From NCBI GenBank assembly GCA_021927905.1, contig BLLK01000045.1:3534001-3598000 (forward strand): DNA of 64,000 nt, given 5' to 3'. The notes under the pieces were generated by a model. The model was not told the DNA's origin, did no database searches, and worked only from the letters and a program-made list of their open reading frames with translations. Shown here in pieces: positions 62,196-64,000 of this stretch. This DNA comes from Chaetoceros tenuissimus (Eukaryota; Bacillariophyta; Thalassiosirophyceae; Chaetocerotales; Chaetocerotaceae). How positions within the stretch are numbered: the stretch's first letter is position 1; each line of letters starts with the position of its first letter. The position numbers were made by a program, and so were the translations under genes.

Positions 62196-64000
62196 ATGGC
62201 ACTAGACGAACAGACGAGTGAGACGTCAACACCAGCTTCTGATCATGCTGGTAGAGGAGATGCTGGTTCCACCAGATCCAGGAACCGTGGAGCATCGTCC
62301 TTCAGTGCCGCTGGTACAAATCTCAGCTCTCACCTGAATGGTGAGGAGCAATTTACTCCAGATCCTTCTGTACCTATTCGTGGCGGATACATCAAACACT
62401 TGGATGTCGTTTACGTTGGAGGGGCATCGATCGCTCCCTATACCTATCTTCTCAACGTTCCTCAAGGAGGACAATCTTGTTGGGGTGCAGGCCAGTTTCG
62501 AGATAGACGAAATATGGGTGCACATCTGGCTGCAGTGCGCAGCAAACCTGATTCCGCGGGATGGTTGACATTTCAAGGAAGTCTTGAGTCCACTCCTAAT
62601 TCAAAGCAACTGGACAAGGTTGAATTCTTACAGAGGCTGACTGGAGATATCAAAGTCTACGGGCTGGAAGCGTTGTTCTCACCATTGGCAAATGATGGCA
62701 AGCCTAAATTGCTTACTGAGAACATTCATGACTTCACCCTTCAAGGGGTAGTAGACGATCATACCTACCGTCTTCGTAAAGCCAACACCTGTGCTCGTGC
62801 CTATGATACCTTTGAAATGTCGGATTTTACTCTCTCTCATGCTCTGGTGTCGTCATATCTTTCACCAAAGCTTTATTCTGATATGCAAACTGCCTATACC
62901 AATGTTTCTGAGTTTGCCTACCTTCCTGGCCAGATTATTCTCATGCTTGCGTTGGAAAACACCAACAACTTAGTGACCTACGATATCGATGAGGCTAGGA
63001 AGTCCTTTGAAGCCATTACACTCATTTCTTATCCAGGGGAGAATGTGGGAGATTTAGTCAAGGATTGCCTTAAGTATCTTCGTATCATGGATGGTGGTTA
63101 CTGTTTACCATATAATGTTCAGTCAACTTTCTTGTACAAGGTAAATGACACCAACAGCAAGAACTTTAACTTTCAAGTGTCTGCCATGCTACAAAAGGTT
63201 CTTGAGATGGAGGATACCATTGGTCAGCATAAAAATCCAAAAGAAATCCTGCGCCATCCGCATTATACCAAGTACAATGTATGGGCTCTCTGTGATTCTG
63301 TTGCTTCCACATACCGTCAAGAGGTCGGATTTAATCGTTGGGTTGTTGAGCGTCTTCCTTCTGCTGCTGAAGGAAATCTAGGCACTGACTCTACTGGTCA
63401 AGAGAATCCAGGTGGTAAATCTTGCTGGGATTGCGGTAGTTTTCTACATCTGTGCAATTCCCCGAAGTGTCCAATGCATGGCACATCCAATCAGGGTACT
63501 CATCGCTACAAGTCTTCCAGATCTGGAGGAGGAGGTGGTTATAACAAGGATAAATCCAGCTCTGGTGGTGATGGTAATACGGATAAAAAGGACAAGGATT
63601 CTAAACAGCTCAAGTCCATTGCCCCCTGGCGTCTTATTCATCCAGCGGATTCCAACGCCTGCATTACTGTCGAAGGACGAGAATATAAATTTTGCTCTAA
63701 GTGTGTATACAGAGGTACAAATCAGACTGGTTTCTATACCACTGGTCCTCGCATGCATTCTACTGCTGAACACACAGCTTCCTCCACTGATAGTCAAGGC
63801 TCTGAAGCCAATCTCGGCGCGGCTGCTTCCATTCCTGAGGCATCTACCCCGGTTCCCTCGGCATCTACACTCGGTCGTCTTCCTTCTACAGCTCCTGAGC
63901 TTGATCCAAATGAACCTGGTGGCATGTATGCTGGTGGATTCACTGCTGCAGCTCTTGGTTTCCATGCAGAAGTGATTGAGCCTGTTCCAAGCAAAGATGA
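62196..64000 (+). CDS. Copia-type Gag (5' part of a second retrotransposon; runs off right edge)
   Basis: The frame from the ATG at 62196 is open to the window's end, 601 codons. It has a helical Gag region up to about residue 400, then a Cys/His cluster (CWDCG, C, C, H at about 410-430) and a Gly/Ser/Lys-rich stretch. A second Cys pair follows (CSKC). Layout and composition resemble the Gag portion of the copia element at 49320, though the sequence differs clearly, so it belongs to another family. The Pol part would lie beyond the window. The higher G+C and codon use also resemble the first element. Confidence 0.7.
   Translation, partial: MALDEQTSETSTPASDHAGRGDAGSTRSRNRGASSFSAAGTNLSSHLNGEEQFTPDPSVPIRGGYIKHLDVVYVGGASIAPYTYLLNVPQGGQSCWGAGQFRDRRNMGAHLAAVRSKPDSAGWLTFQGSLESTPNSKQLDKVEFLQRLTGDIKVYGLEALFSPLANDGKPKLLTENIHDFTLQGVVDDHTYRLRKANTCARAYDTFEMSDFTLSHALVSSYLSPKLYSDMQTAYTNVSEFAYLPGQIILMLALENTNNLVTYDIDEARKSFEAITLISYPGENVGDLVKDCLKYLRIMDGGYCLPYNVQSTFLYKVNDTNSKNFNFQVSAMLQKVLEMEDTIGQHKNPKEILRHPHYTKYNVWALCDSVASTYRQEVGFNRWVVERLPSAAEGNLGTDSTGQENPGGKSCWDCGSFLHLCNSPKCPMHGTSNQGTHRYKSSRSGGGGGYNKDKSSSGGDGNTDKKDKDSKQLKSIAPWRLIHPADSNACITVEGREYKFCSKCVYRGTNQTGFYTTGPRMHSTAEHTASSTDSQGSEANLGAAASIPEASTPVPSASTLGRLPSTAPELDPNEPGGMYAGGFTAAALGFHAEVIEPVPSKD

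Noticed and set aside
1-64000. tRNA or rRNA genes
   Set aside because: No cloverleaf with a TpsiC-type ggttcgaatcc arm and no rRNA-like block was noticed by eye; a covariance-model scan would be needed to be sure.

Overview
The window is nuclear DNA of a photosynthetic stramenopile, most likely a centric diatom. The evidence is AT-rich sequence with short spliceosomal introns (about 50-120 bp), a Tim23 import-channel gene, a protein with a signal peptide followed by a plastid-type cleavage motif, Ty1/copia (CoDi-like) and Ty3/gypsy retrotransposons, and large families of BspA-type LRR, MYND and plant-type LRR proteins. I recall very similar LRR_5 proteins from Chaetoceros, but that species-level guess is memory and not tested here. 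No prokaryotic operons, rRNA, tRNA or CRISPR arrays were seen.

Region 1 (1-26.3 kb) is rich in domains known from immunity and biological conflict. Two paralogous MYND-family genes flank a broken locus that encodes BspA-type LRRs, a Roc GTPase, COR, a 40-residue tandem repeat, a CHAT (caspase-like) protease-like domain and a C-terminal TIR domain. Next comes an eight-exon gene for a secreted ShKT / Cys-rich / MACPF protein with possible H-type-lectin repeats; its reading frame is complete across seven introns. An ankyrin-MYND gene, an FAD/NAD(P)-binding oxidoreductase, a Cys-rich membrane protein and TIM23 follow. A broken locus with two SLATT-like 2TM modules (and duplicated fragments of its 3' end) then stands head to head with an intact spliced gene for a TIR domain fused to three repeats that look like a beta-trefoil.

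Region 2 (26.4-43.5 kb) holds ordinary cellular genes: an amidase, a cytochrome b561 protein with a GC-AG intron, a 7TM receptor-like protein, a GUCD1-family protein, a small membrane protein, a bromodomain protein and a plastid-targeted protein. A very young Ty3/gypsy element (35069-40374) sits among them. It has identical 221-bp LTRs, a 5-bp target duplication, and gag and pol in the same frame separated by a single TGA.

Region 3 (43.6-64 kb) holds plant-type LRR genes on the minus strand. One is a modular gene of about 2070 codons built from four LRR exons, each bounded by phase-0 introns. A young copia element (48463-56425) with identical 714-bp LTRs is inserted in its second exon; removing the element and one copy of a 7-bp repeat restores the frame exactly. 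A simpler two-exon relative (59135-60841) shows the single-module form. The 5' part of a second copia element runs off the right edge.

Working idea (inference): the first 26 kb may be a cluster of eukaryotic innate-immunity-like genes, with NLR-like receptors carrying CHAT and TIR effector domains, a TIR protein paired with a SLATT membrane effector, and a MACPF pore-former. Several members are broken by small indels, as expected for birth-and-death gene families, although long-read indel errors at homopolymers must be excluded. All coordinates were worked out by eye from the sequence; no homology search was run.
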